From an uncultured Eubacteriales bacterium (GTDB lineage Bacteria; Bacillota; Clostridia; Oscillospirales; CAG-382): a stretch of DNA of 64,000 nucleotides. The position numbers and the translations under genes are program-made. The stretch is from positions 35,035 to 99,034 of the forward strand of contig CAKSOW010000008.1 in the NCBI GenBank assembly GCA_934479825.1, given 5' to 3'. The number at the start of each line of letters is the position of its first letter. Within the stretch, counting starts at the first letter, position 1. Positions 55,160-63,068 of this stretch are shown here, piece after piece. The notes beneath the pieces are model-generated. The model saw only the letters and a program-made list of their open reading frames with translations, made no database searches and was not told where the DNA came from.

Positions 55160-55776
55160 TTTGTTTCTCCTTTGGCGTTTTGTTTTTCCGCCAATCGGGC
55201 AATTGCCGGAAATAGCAGTCCGCCGGCCGAATTGCCGAGTACGATAAGTATTAAATACGCCGTCGCCCGGAGCGAAAAAATACCTGCTGCAAAGAAATAA
55301 TATAAATCGGCAATCGAATGCTCAAAGCCGCTTAAAATGAATACCGGTACACAAAAGAGAATGCCGATGAACGTGTTTCTTTCACGGTAGACCGAAACGG
55401 CAAGATACATTAAGATTCCGCAGAACAGCGCGCGCAAAAGGGCTGACGAAACGCTTTGCAGGAGTTTTGCGTCGCATAGTGCGGCCGCCTTTTCACAAAG
55501 CGTGCTTTGTGAAAAGCGTATGGCGCTTCCTGCCGCGAACGTTCCGATGAGATTTCCGAGAAAACAGAAGGTCAAGTTTCCGATGTCTTTTCTCTTGTGC
55601 GAAAAGGCGAGATAGCCGACTTTTCCCGTGTACAGCGAATACCCTTTGGCGCAGATATAGATAAGCGCAACGGAAAAGAAAACAGCGCCGCAAACGCGGT
55701 TTTCCGACGCTAAAAACACTGTTCCGCCGATTCCGATCAAGATTCCGGCACAAATGCCGTATAAGAAATCTTTCAT
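55156..55776 (-). CDS. Formate/nitrite transporter (FNT) family channel
   Basis: This 206-residue membrane protein is shorter than most FNT channels (about 260-280). It has six hydrophobic segments and family marks: GICAGILIGIGGTVFL near the start (family GxxxGIxIGxGG pattern), CFLGNLIGTFAAG in the second repeat, and the hallmark VPVFILSGFEHSIADLYYFF (GFEHSIA loop). LILIVLGNSAGGLLFP is the last-helix Asn/Gly motif. Placement between purM and purN, in an operon that ends with fhs, strongly suggests formate import or export to balance the purine one-carbon supply. Confidence 0.87.
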   Translation of the reverse strand: MKDFLYGICAGILIGIGGTVFLASENRVCGAVFFSVALIYICAKGYSLYTGKVGYLAFSHKRKDIGNLTFCFLGNLIGTFAAGSAIRFSQSTLCEKAAALCDAKLLQSVSSALLRALFCGILMYLAVSVYRERNTFIGILFCVPVFILSGFEHSIADLYYFFAAGIFSLRATAYLILIVLGNSAGGLLFPAIARLAEKQNAKGETK

Positions 55777-55791
55777 AAGGATTTCCGCCGC

Positions 55792-56832
55792 TTAGCCGCG
55801 AATGACAATCTTGTCGTCAGCGCGGATGATCTTTCCGATGACATAGGCGTTTTCCCCGGCGTTCCGTAAGGTTTCAAGCGCCTTGTCTGCCTCGTTTTCC
55901 GGTACAACCACGCTCATGCCCACACCCATGTTGAAGGTGTTGAACATGTCGCGTTCATCAATGTTGCCGGTCTTAGCAATCAAATCAAAAATGGGCAGAA
56001 CCTTTACCGACGCGCGGTCGATCTCCGCGCAAAGACCGTCCGGAATACTGCGCGGAATGTTTTCATAGAAACCGCCGCCGGTGATATGGGAAATGCCGCG
56101 TACCGTCACTTTTTCGAGAAGGGAAAGAATCGGTTTTACATAGATCTTGGTGGGCGTAAGAAGCGTTTCGCCAACACTCTTGCCGCCAAGCTCCGCAACC
56201 GGCGTCCGGATGTCTTTGTTTTCCACATCAAACACCTTGCGTACCAGCGAAAAACCGTTGGAATGTACACCGCTTGACGGGAGCGCTAAAATCACATCGC
56301 CCTCGCGCATAGTCTTGTTGTCCAATATTTTTTTCTTATCCACTGCACCCACCGCAAAACCGGCAAGATCGTATTCATCGACCGGATAAAAGCCGGGCAT
56401 TTCTGCCGTTTCGCCGCCGATCAGGGCAGCGCCCGATTGCACGCATCCTTCCGCAACACCCGAAACAATTTCCGCAATGCGTTCCGGCACATTTCGTCCG
56501 CAGGCAATGTAATCAAGGAAAAAGAGCGGTTTTGCGCCGCTGCAGATAATGTCGTTGACACACATGGCTACACAGTCAATGCCGACCGTGTCGTGTTTGT
56601 CCATCAGAAAGGCAAGCTTTAATTTGGTGCCTACACCGTCCGTGCCGCTGACAAGCACCGGCTTTTCCATGCCGGTCACGTCAAGTTCAAACAGACCGCC
56701 GAAACCTCCGATATCGGAACATACGCCGGAGGTAAGTGTGCGCGCAATGTGCGCTTTCATGAGTTCGACCGCCTTGTAGCCGGCGGTGATATCTACCCCT
56801 GCATTTTTATAGCTTTCACTGAAACTTTTCAT
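55792..56832 (-). CDS. purM: Phosphoribosylformylglycinamidine cyclo-ligase
   Basis: PurM (346 residues) closes FGAM to AIR with ATP. Motifs: SYKNAGVDITAGYKAVELMK at the N-terminus, VLVSGTDGVGTKLKLAF, VDCVAMCVNDI-type GIDCVAMCVNDIICSGAKPL, GGETAEMPGFYPVDEYDLAG, and ISHITGGGFYENIPRS. Spacing of 15 bases to FNT and 21 to purF fits one operon. Confidence 0.96.
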   Translation of the reverse strand: MKSFSESYKNAGVDITAGYKAVELMKAHIARTLTSGVCSDIGGFGGLFELDVTGMEKPVLVSGTDGVGTKLKLAFLMDKHDTVGIDCVAMCVNDIICSGAKPLFFLDYIACGRNVPERIAEIVSGVAEGCVQSGAALIGGETAEMPGFYPVDEYDLAGFAVGAVDKKKILDNKTMREGDVILALPSSGVHSNGFSLVRKVFDVENKDIRTPVAELGGKSVGETLLTPTKIYVKPILSLLEKVTVRGISHITGGGFYENIPRSIPDGLCAEIDRASVKVLPIFDLIAKTGNIDERDMFNTFNMGVGMSVVVPENEADKALETLRNAGENAYVIGKIIRADDKIVIRG

Positions 56833-56853
56833 AGTTTTTCTCCCATCGTCTTG

Positions 56854-58308
56854 TCATTCGCCTTTGAGATCCGGCAATTTTTCCTCAAACCGGTTTTTGC
56901 CGGTGTCGGCCGGAATTTCGGTCGGATAGCGGCCGTCAAAGCAGGCCGCGCAGAAAGAACATTTTTGATTGTCGTGCGCTGCAAGCAGTCCTAAGTGGCT
57001 GACGTTTAAATATCCGAGACTGTCCACCCCAATGATTTTTGCGATTTCTTCGACCGAATGGTGGCAGGCAATCAGTTTATCGCGCGAATCAATGTCCGTG
57101 CCGTAGTAGCAGGGATTTAAAAAAGGCGGGGCGGAAACGCGCATGTGGATTTCTTTTGCGCCTGCGTCTCGCAATAATTTGATGGTCGGGCCGCTGGTTG
57201 TGCCGCGTACAATGGAATCGTCAATCAGAACAACGCGTTTTCCGGCAACCGTTTCACGCACAACATTCAATTTGATCCGTACCTTGTCTTCGCGTGACGA
57301 TTGTCCGGGAGAAATAAAAGTCCGGGCAATGTATTTGTTTTTGATAAGCCCGATCCCATAGGGAATACCGCTCTGGCGCGAATAGCCGATTGCCGCGTCA
57401 ATGCCCGAATCGGGAACGCCGATAACGATGTCCGCCTGCACCGGATGTTCCAGCGCTAAGCACGCGCCGGCACGAAGACGCGCTGTGTGTACTGAACAGC
57501 CGTCGATCTGACTGTCGGGACGCGCAAAATAGATGTATTCAAAAATGCAGATATTTTTTTCTTCTTCTCCGCAGTGTTCGGTTAACGAGCGTACGCCGCT
57601 TTTGTCGAAAACAACGATTTCTCCCGGTTCAACGTCCCGGATGAACGACGCGCCTACCGCGTCAAGCGCACAGCTTTCGGAGGCGACAATATAGCGTCCG
57701 TCCTCGGTTTTTCCGAAACATAACGGCCGGAAACCGTGCGGATCGCGCACGGCGATGAGCTTGGACGGCGACATGAGTACGAGTGAATACGCGCCTTTTA
57801 TTCGGTTCATGGCGCGGCTTACCGCTTCTTCTACCGATGCGGAATGAATACGCTCTTTGGTAATGACGTAAGAAATGACTTCCGTGTCGCTGGTCGTGTG
57901 GAAGATAGAGCCTTCCAACTCCAATTCTTCGCGAAGTGCCGAAGAATTGACCAGGTTTCCGTTGTGCGCAAGCGCCATGCGTCCTTTGATGTGGTTGACC
58001 ACAATGGGTTGCGCGTTGGCGCGGTCATTCGAGCCGGTTGTACCGTAACGTACATGCGCTACCGCCATGTTGCCGTCGCCGAGTCCCGTTAAAACGCGCG
58101 GTGTGAACACATCGACTACAAGACCAAGATCCTTGTAGGAGTTGAATAACCCTCTGTCGTTGACAACAATGCCGGCGCTTTCCTGACCGCGGTGCTGTAA
58201 GGCGAATAAACCATAGTAGCAGGTCGAGGCGACATCGCATGTCTCAGGCGCAAAAACGCCGAATACGCCGCATTCCTCGTGAATTTCGTGATTCTTTGTG
58301 TTTGTCAT
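56854..58308 (-). CDS. purF: Amidophosphoribosyltransferase
   Basis: PurF (484 residues) makes phosphoribosylamine from PRPP and glutamine, the committed purine step. A 12-residue propeptide precedes the expected catalytic Cys13 (EECGVFGVF). The glutaminase domain has LFALQHRGQESAGI and RYGTTGSNDRANAQP. The PRPP loop is VVLIDDSIVRGTTSGP. C-terminal CSFCAACFDGRYP with upstream Cys resembles the 4Fe-4S form found in Bacillus-type PurF. Feedback regulation by nucleotides is expected. Confidence 0.96.
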   Translation of the reverse strand: MTNTKNHEIHEECGVFGVFAPETCDVASTCYYGLFALQHRGQESAGIVVNDRGLFNSYKDLGLVVDVFTPRVLTGLGDGNMAVAHVRYGTTGSNDRANAQPIVVNHIKGRMALAHNGNLVNSSALREELELEGSIFHTTSDTEVISYVITKERIHSASVEEAVSRAMNRIKGAYSLVLMSPSKLIAVRDPHGFRPLCFGKTEDGRYIVASESCALDAVGASFIRDVEPGEIVVFDKSGVRSLTEHCGEEEKNICIFEYIYFARPDSQIDGCSVHTARLRAGACLALEHPVQADIVIGVPDSGIDAAIGYSRQSGIPYGIGLIKNKYIARTFISPGQSSREDKVRIKLNVVRETVAGKRVVLIDDSIVRGTTSGPTIKLLRDAGAKEIHMRVSAPPFLNPCYYGTDIDSRDKLIACHHSVEEIAKIIGVDSLGYLNVSHLGLLAAHDNQKCSFCAACFDGRYPTEIPADTGKNRFEEKLPDLKGE

Positions 58309-58396
58309 ATAAATTTGTCCGTCACTTTCGTTTCAGACGTTTTAAGGCGTTTATTTGCCTTAAACGCAAGGTGGAGGGGCTTTTATATCTGTGAAA

Positions 58397-59107
58397 TTAT
58401 TCTCCCAAGAGCCGCTTGCGGATCTCGATATAGGCATCTTCCACATGACCGAGGTCGCGGCGGAAACGGTCTTTGTCCAGTTTTTCGTGCGTTTTGCTGT
58501 CCCAGAAACGGCAGGTGTCGGGAGAAATCTCATCGGCAAGAACAATCGAGCCGTCCGGGGTTCTGCCGAATTCCAGCTTGAAATCGACTAATTCAATGCC
58601 GAGTCCCAAAAAATACTTTTTTAAAACTTCGTTGACCTTGAAAGCGAGTGTCTTGATGGTTTCGATCTCCTCTTTGGTCGCAAGCTTTAAAGCAAGCGCA
58701 TGGTAGGAGTTGATGAGGGGATCGCCGAGATCGTCGTTTTTGTAGGAAAATTCAATGGTCGGCTCGTCAAAGACAATGCCTTCTTCCACGCCGTAACGCT
58801 TGGCAAAGCTTCCGGCGGAAATGTTGCGGATAATGACTTCTAACGGAACAATGCTTACTTTCTTCACAACGGTCTCACGGTCGCTTAATTCCTTGACAAA
58901 GTGCGTCGGGACACCCTCTTTTTCGAGAAGCTGCATAAGGTAGTTGGTCACGCGGTTGTTGATGACGCCTTTTCCGGCGATTGTACCTTTTTTCAAACCG
59001 TTAAAGGCGGTGGCGTCGTCTTTGTAATCGACAATGACGAGATTTTCGTCGTCCGTGGCGTAGACTCTTTTTGCTTTTCCCTCATACAGCTGTGCTTTCT
59101 TTTCCAT
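58397..59107 (-). CDS. purC: Phosphoribosylaminoimidazole-succinocarboxamide synthase
   Basis: PurC (236 residues) ligates CAIR and aspartate. Motifs: LYEGKAKRVYATDDENLVIV (ATP lid), FNGLKKGTIAGKGVINN, VPLEVIIRNISAGSFAKRYG, and LVDFKLEFGRTPDGSIVLAD with DEISPDTCRFWD. GGAGGA located 7 bases upstream points to the ATG at 59107; the in-frame ATG at 59122 lies at the ribosome site itself. An inverted repeat (CGTTTTAAGGC/GCCTTAAACG) occurs in the 88-base gap after purF's start. Confidence 0.96.
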   Translation of the reverse strand: MEKKAQLYEGKAKRVYATDDENLVIVDYKDDATAFNGLKKGTIAGKGVINNRVTNYLMQLLEKEGVPTHFVKELSDRETVVKKVSIVPLEVIIRNISAGSFAKRYGVEEGIVFDEPTIEFSYKNDDLGDPLINSYHALALKLATKEEIETIKTLAFKVNEVLKKYFLGLGIELVDFKLEFGRTPDGSIVLADEISPDTCRFWDSKTHEKLDKDRFRRDLGHVEDAYIEIRKRLLGE

Positions 59108-59140
59108 TTGATCTTCCTCCATGATTTTCTCGTGCTTGGT

Positions 59141-59635
59141 TTATGCGTTGAAACGCTCTTCTATGGCTTGGTTTTTGGCAATTACCTTGTCGTGGGCGGC
59201 TTTACGTGCGTCGAAAAGCTTTTTTTCAAGCGTTTCGTCTGTCACGGCAAGAATCTCTATACAAAGTAAAGCGGCGTTGACAGCGCCTCCGATAGCGACT
59301 GTTGCAACCGGAATGCCGCTTGGCATCTGAACAGTCGAAAGAAGTGCGTCAACACCGTCGAGTACGGTTGATTTTACGGGAATTCCGATAACGGGAAGCG
59401 TTGTGTTTGCGGCAATAGCCCCTGCAAGGTGCGCAGCCATACCGGCGGCGGCAATGATCGCGCCGAATCCGTTGTCACGGGCTCTAAGCGCAAAATCCCT
59501 TGCTTCTTCCGGCGTGCGGTGAGCCGAATAGACGTGGACCTCATAGGGCACACCGTATTCCTTTAAGGTGTCAATAGCCTTTTCTACCACCGCAAGATCG
59601 CTGTCACTGCCCATGATAATAGCGATTTTTTTCAT
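59141..59635 (-). CDS. purE: N5-carboxyaminoimidazole ribonucleotide mutase
   Basis: PurE (164 residues), class I: IAIIMGSDSDLAVVEKAIDT, then VYSAHRTPEEARDFAL (catalytic His), IIAAAGMAAHLAGAIAANTT and IPVATVAIGGAVNAALL. It is the first gene of the operon, directly after the ZTP riboswitch. No purK is present in the window, so CAIR formation may use another-locus PurK. Confidence 0.96.
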   Translation of the reverse strand: MKKIAIIMGSDSDLAVVEKAIDTLKEYGVPYEVHVYSAHRTPEEARDFALRARDNGFGAIIAAAGMAAHLAGAIAANTTLPVIGIPVKSTVLDGVDALLSTVQMPSGIPVATVAIGGAVNAALLCIEILAVTDETLEKKLFDARKAAHDKVIAKNQAIEERFNA

Positions 59636-59679
59636 GTATTCACATTCCTTTCTGTATCAGACGGCAACTCTGTCGGGAA

Positions 59680-59719
59680 AACAAAAGGGCACACTTACTC
59701 TGACGAAGCAAGTGTGCCC
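59680..59719 (-). terminator. Riboswitch-controlled terminator before purE
   Basis: On the minus strand, GGGCACACTT pairs with AAGTGTGCCC, followed by TTTTGTTTT. The 5' arm overlaps the conserved CUGGGCA end of the ZTP aptamer, so ligand binding and terminator formation compete. This is the expected ON-switch arrangement: ZMP/ZTP binding prevents termination and purine genes are expressed. Confidence 0.85.
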
Positions 59720-59785
59720 AGACGGTCGGCATGTATGTTCTCTGTTCCCTTGTGGTGATCCACGTTTCCGTCAGTTGCAGAGAAT
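59714..59785 (-). ncRNA. ZTP riboswitch (pfl RNA) upstream of purE
   Basis: On the minus strand the leader shows the pfl aptamer marks: an ACTGACGG stretch, GTGGATCACCAC closing the pseudoknot stem-loop, AAGGGAACAGAG, and the 3' block CCGACCGTCTGGGCA, matching the conserved CCGNCUGGGC box of ZTP riboswitches. It starts about 10-20 bases after the predicted transcription start and ends in the terminator above. It senses ZMP/ZTP (AICAR), the intermediate that builds up when 10-formyl-THF is short, and so fits an operon with fhs and FNT. Confidence 0.85.
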
Positions 59786-59800
59786 TTCGTTTACAGGATT

Positions 59801-59829
59801 ATTATAACAGCAATCGGCCGAAAAGTCAA
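59801..59829 (-). promoter_or_regulatory. Sigma-A promoter of the purine operon
   Basis: On the minus strand TTGACT (59824-59829) and TATAAT (59801-59806) are spaced by exactly 17 bases, close to perfect consensus. Transcription is expected to start near 59794, immediately before the riboswitch. No PurR-box palindrome was recognised upstream. Confidence 0.85.
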
Positions 59830-59882
59830 CCGAAAAAATTGATAAATATTCGTGCAGACCGTGTGAACAATTCTGTACAATT

Positions 59883-60632
59883 TTACCGATACGGCGTATT
59901 TTCGGAAGATGCGCGGTATTTTTCCGGCAAGGGGCTGTCGCTTAGAACTGCGTCAAGCGATGAAACATGGCAAAGGTTGTGCAGACAGCTTTTTCCGAAT
60001 TTACTGCTGTCGCATAAAAGAATCCGCTTGTCCGAGCGTTCCATCATGGCTAACCGTATCTCGTTTTCTTCGGCGGAATTGTCGCAAGCATCCCCTTTGT
60101 CCGAAATGCCGCGGCAGGAGAAGAAAGCGATGTCGGCGTTGTAGTGCCGGACAGCGTTTACCGCGTCCGCCCCGACATAGGAAAAGGAACGGTTGATCAT
60201 ATTGCCTCCGGTGCAGATGTTTTTGATGCCCATTTTTCCGAGTGCCAGCGAGCTTTGCGCACTGCTTGTCAAAACGATCAGATTTTTGAAATCCGCCAAC
60301 AGCGGCACAAGCGCAAAAGCCGTTGTCGAACCGTCAAGCATGAGAACCATGCCGTCGGATACGAATTTGACCGCTTTTTCGGCAATGAGTGCCTTTGCCT
60401 TGTCGCGTTCGTCAAGGCGTCTTGCAAACGGTATTTTTTCGTCGGCGGCATGAAGCAGTAATTTATAGGAACCGTGCGTGCGGATAAGAACGCCCTTGTT
60501 CTCTAATTTTATCAAGTCGCGCCGCAAGGTAGAACGGCTGACAAAAAGCGCTTCCGCTAATTGTTCCAGCGACTTGGGGTCACCCGACAGCAATAAGTGT
60601 AAGATCTCTTCTTCTCTTTCGTAAAACGGCAT
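59883..60632 (-). CDS. DeoR-family transcriptional regulator
   Basis: The protein has 249 residues: an N-terminal winged HTH (REEEILHLLLSGDPKSLEQL, then AEALFVSRSTLRRDLIKLEN and KGVLIRTHGSY) and a DeoR C-terminal sugar-phosphate sensor domain with VSDGMVLMLDGSTTAFALVP, FKNLIVLTSSAQSSLALGKM and DIAFFSCRGISDKG. The ribosome site GGAGGAAAAAC precedes the ATG. It is divergent from araM, and a palindrome in the shared gap is the likely operator. The ligand is probably a sugar or polyol phosphate. Confidence 0.9.
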   Translation of the reverse strand: MPFYEREEEILHLLLSGDPKSLEQLAEALFVSRSTLRRDLIKLENKGVLIRTHGSYKLLLHAADEKIPFARRLDERDKAKALIAEKAVKFVSDGMVLMLDGSTTAFALVPLLADFKNLIVLTSSAQSSLALGKMGIKNICTGGNMINRSFSYVGADAVNAVRHYNADIAFFSCRGISDKGDACDNSAEENEIRLAMMERSDKRILLCDSSKFGKSCLHNLCHVSSLDAVLSDSPLPEKYRASSENTPYR

Positions 60633-60659
60633 GTTTTTCCTCCGTGTATCGGTTCAGAA

Positions 60660-60690
60660 ATTGAACAATATGCGCAGATTATAGTTCAAT
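60660..60690. promoter_or_regulatory. Palindromic operator candidate for the DeoR regulator
   Basis: ATTGAAC (60660-60666) and GTTCAAT (60684-60690) form a perfect inverted repeat with 17 bases between arms, a spacing near two helical turns. It covers the regulator's own -10 box (TATAAT on minus at 60678-60683) and lies 35 bases upstream of the araM -35 box. Autoregulation and control of araM are plausible. Confidence 0.6.
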
Positions 60691-60724
60691 AATCGGATGA
60701 ATTTGCCAATTTTTCGTCCGGATA

Positions 60725-60753
60725 TTGACTTTTTCAGAATGCTACACTATATA
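60725..60753 (+). promoter_or_regulatory. Sigma-A promoter of araM
   Basis: TTGACT (60725-60730) and TATATA (60748-60753) are separated by 17 bases; a TATAAT at 60752-60757 is an alternative with a longer spacer. The ATG at 60802 follows about 48 bases on, with GGAGAAAAG as ribosome site. Confidence 0.65.
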
Positions 60754-60801
60754 TAATAGCATAAAGAAATCCAATTTACAAGACACATCGGAGAAAAGAT
60801 T

Positions 60802-62103
60802 ATGACTTTACCGGAAATCAATCATTGCCCTTGCGGCAAAATACACCGTTCGTCGGTCAAAAAAATTGTCATCGGTTCGGGTGCGGTCGAAAAACTGCCG
60901 GAATTGACGCGTGACTACACCAACCCTTTTCTGCTTGCCGATACCAATACCTATGCCGCGGCAGGACAGCGAGTGAAAAAAACTCTTGAAACAGCCGGCA
61001 AAAAACCGGTATGCTATGTTATTGACGAGCCTGCCGTAAAACTGGATGAAAAAACGGTCGGCTGTGCCGTCATGCATTTTGATAAAACCTGCGATGTTAT
61101 TATCGCCGTTGGTTCGGGCGTGATAAACGATACGGGCAAAATTTTGGCGTCGCTCAGTGAGAAACCGTATATCATCGTCGGTACAGCGCCGTCGATGGAC
61201 GGATATGCATCGGCCTCCTCCTCGGTCGAGCGTGACGGACTCAAAATCACACTGCCCTCCAAATGTCCGGATGTCATTGTCGGCGACACGGAGATATTAA
61301 AAAATGCGCCGATGCGAATGCTGATTGCAGGACTGGGGGATATGCTTGCCAAATATATCAGTATCTGCGAATGGCGCATTTCGCACCTTGTTACCGGCGA
61401 ATACTATTGCGAGACCGTGGCGGAAACGGTGCGCTGTGCGTTGCGCAAGTGTGTCGAACATGCCGACGGACTTTTAAAACGTGACGAAAAGGCTGTGCAG
61501 GCAGTGTTTGAGGGGCTGGTTCTTGGAGGAGCGGCCATGGAATATGCCGGAATGTCGCGGCCGGCATCGGGCGTGGAGCATTATTTTTCACATATCTGGG
61601 ATATGCGCGGACTTGCATTCGGTACTCCGGTCGATCTGCATGGCATTCAATGTGCCATAGGAACGCTGTACGCGGCTGAAATCTATGATTTTTTGCGTAC
61701 CTATGTGCCGGATAGGGAAAAGGCATTGGAATATGTAAGACGCTTTGATTATGAATCTTACAAAGAAAATTTGCGCACTTTTCTCGGCAAAGGGGCAAAG
61801 GCCATGATAGCGTTGGAACAAAAAGAAAAGAAATATGACGTGGAAAAACATGCCGCGCGCTTAGAGATCATCCTGAACAAATGGCCGGAGATACAGACCA
61901 TTATAAACGAAGAAGTGCCTCATGCGTGCAAGCTCCGGACAATGTTACGGAACATCGGTGCACCCGAGAGGGCAGGGGATATCGGCCTTGACGAAACGGA
62001 ACTTTCGCTTGTATTTCACGCGACAAAGGATATCCGTGACAAATATGTGCTGTCGCGGCTGTGCTTTGATTTAGGAATCATAGACGAGGTAAAATTTGAA
62101 TAA
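60802..62103 (+). CDS. AraM/EgsA-type sn-glycerol-1-phosphate dehydrogenase
   Basis: This 433-residue iron-containing-alcohol-dehydrogenase-like enzyme reduces dihydroxyacetone phosphate to glycerol-1-phosphate. Motifs: IAVGSGVINDTGKILASL (NAD-binding), VGTAPSMDGYASASSSV, AGLGDMLAKYISICEWRISH, and the metal-site block GMSRPASGVEHYFSHIWDM with a later VDLHGIQCAIG His. Bacterial members occur in Bacillus (AraM) and make G1P-derived lipids or act in pentose metabolism. Here it heads a unit with two TIM-barrel isomerases under a DeoR regulator, suggesting sugar or polyol breakdown, but this is inference. Confidence 0.85.
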   Translation: MTLPEINHCPCGKIHRSSVKKIVIGSGAVEKLPELTRDYTNPFLLADTNTYAAAGQRVKKTLETAGKKPVCYVIDEPAVKLDEKTVGCAVMHFDKTCDVIIAVGSGVINDTGKILASLSEKPYIIVGTAPSMDGYASASSSVERDGLKITLPSKCPDVIVGDTEILKNAPMRMLIAGLGDMLAKYISICEWRISHLVTGEYYCETVAETVRCALRKCVEHADGLLKRDEKAVQAVFEGLVLGGAAMEYAGMSRPASGVEHYFSHIWDMRGLAFGTPVDLHGIQCAIGTLYAAEIYDFLRTYVPDREKALEYVRRFDYESYKENLRTFLGKGAKAMIALEQKEKKYDVEKHAARLEIILNKWPEIQTIINEEVPHACKLRTMLRNIGAPERAGDIGLDETELSLVFHATKDIRDKYVLSRLCFDLGIIDEVKFE

Positions 62104-62134
62104 AGCGGACAGTTGTCCCGAGAGGAAAAAGAAT

Positions 62135-62944
62135 ATGAGACTTTCTATCAATGCCGAACATTTCTGCGACCGTGCCGACGGTACAAAAAGAGCTTTGGAT
62201 CGCGTCCTTTCGCTTTGTGTCGGCGCCGGTTTTTCGTGTGTTGATCTGTTGGCAGCTGAATCGGATGCAGAGCAAACAGCAATGCTGTTGGAAAAATATG
62301 CGTTGAGCGTCAATCAATCGCATTGCCCGTTCAACCGCTATGTCAAAAAAGACTACACGCTCTTTGCGGAGGATATCCGGAGCGCCGCACGCAGCGCTCA
62401 TCTTTTGGGGGCAAAGATTTTTGTCGTGCATGGGGATGAATTCGATTTCGGGGCGGAAAGCTATTCGGATGAGGCTGCCTTGGAATTCAATTATCGCCTG
62501 TTTTCACCGATTGTCGAACAGCTTGACACATACGGCATGAAACTGGCGTTTGAAAACGTTTTTCCGGATATGAATACGCCGCGCTTTTGCTCGACACCGG
62601 AACAGATTTTGAAGCTTGTCGGGAAATTTCCCAAAGAAAATGTGGGTATCTGTCTTGATACCGGACATGCCAGAGTGGCAGACGAGGTACATTACCTTGA
62701 AAATATCCGTTCGTATGCCGATCGGATCATTGCAACACATATTCATGATAATTATTACGGCAAGGATCTGCACTTATTTCCTTTTCTTGGAGAGCTGGAT
62801 TTGCCTGCTTGCGTCAGAATATTAAAGGATGTCGGCTATACCGGCGATTTCACCTATGAATTTGTGTATGACCGGATTCCGGACGAATTTTTGCCGGAGG
62901 TGCTTGCTCTTTTGTATCGCTGCGGCAAATACTTGCTCAGGTAA
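62135..62944 (+). CDS. Sugar phosphate isomerase/epimerase (xylose isomerase-like TIM barrel)
   Basis: The protein has 269 residues of the AP-endonuclease-2/IolE-like barrel. Metal-site features are LGAKIFVVHGDEFDFG, MKLAFENVFPDMNTPRFC (Glu), VGICLDTGHARVADE (Asp, His), IIATHIHDNYYGKDLHLFP (His pair) and GDFTYEFVYDR (final Glu). The true start is the ATG at 62135 with GAGGAAAAAGAAT upstream, not the longer frame at 62096. It begins 31 bases after araM and is likely co-transcribed. Confidence 0.85.
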   Translation: MRLSINAEHFCDRADGTKRALDRVLSLCVGAGFSCVDLLAAESDAEQTAMLLEKYALSVNQSHCPFNRYVKKDYTLFAEDIRSAARSAHLLGAKIFVVHGDEFDFGAESYSDEAALEFNYRLFSPIVEQLDTYGMKLAFENVFPDMNTPRFCSTPEQILKLVGKFPKENVGICLDTGHARVADEVHYLENIRSYADRIIATHIHDNYYGKDLHLFPFLGELDLPACVRILKDVGYTGDFTYEFVYDRIPDEFLPEVLALLYRCGKYLLR

Positions 62945-62995
62945 CAGTTATAATGCGGAAATTTGGAAAAATAATGAGTTTTTTCCGTTATTCTC

Positions 62996-63024
62996 TTGCA
63001 AAACGCCAGAAGTCGTGTTATACT
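62996..63024 (+). promoter_or_regulatory. Sigma-A promoter of the second isomerase gene
   Basis: TTGCAA (62996-63001) and TATACT (63019-63024) are spaced by exactly 17 bases, 44 bases before the ATG at 63069. AATAGGAGG ribosome sequence follows. The second isomerase gene can thus be expressed independently of araM. Confidence 0.7.
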
Positions 63025-63068
63025 GTTCTTACCTTGGCAGATATGCCGAAAAATAGGAGGATTATATT

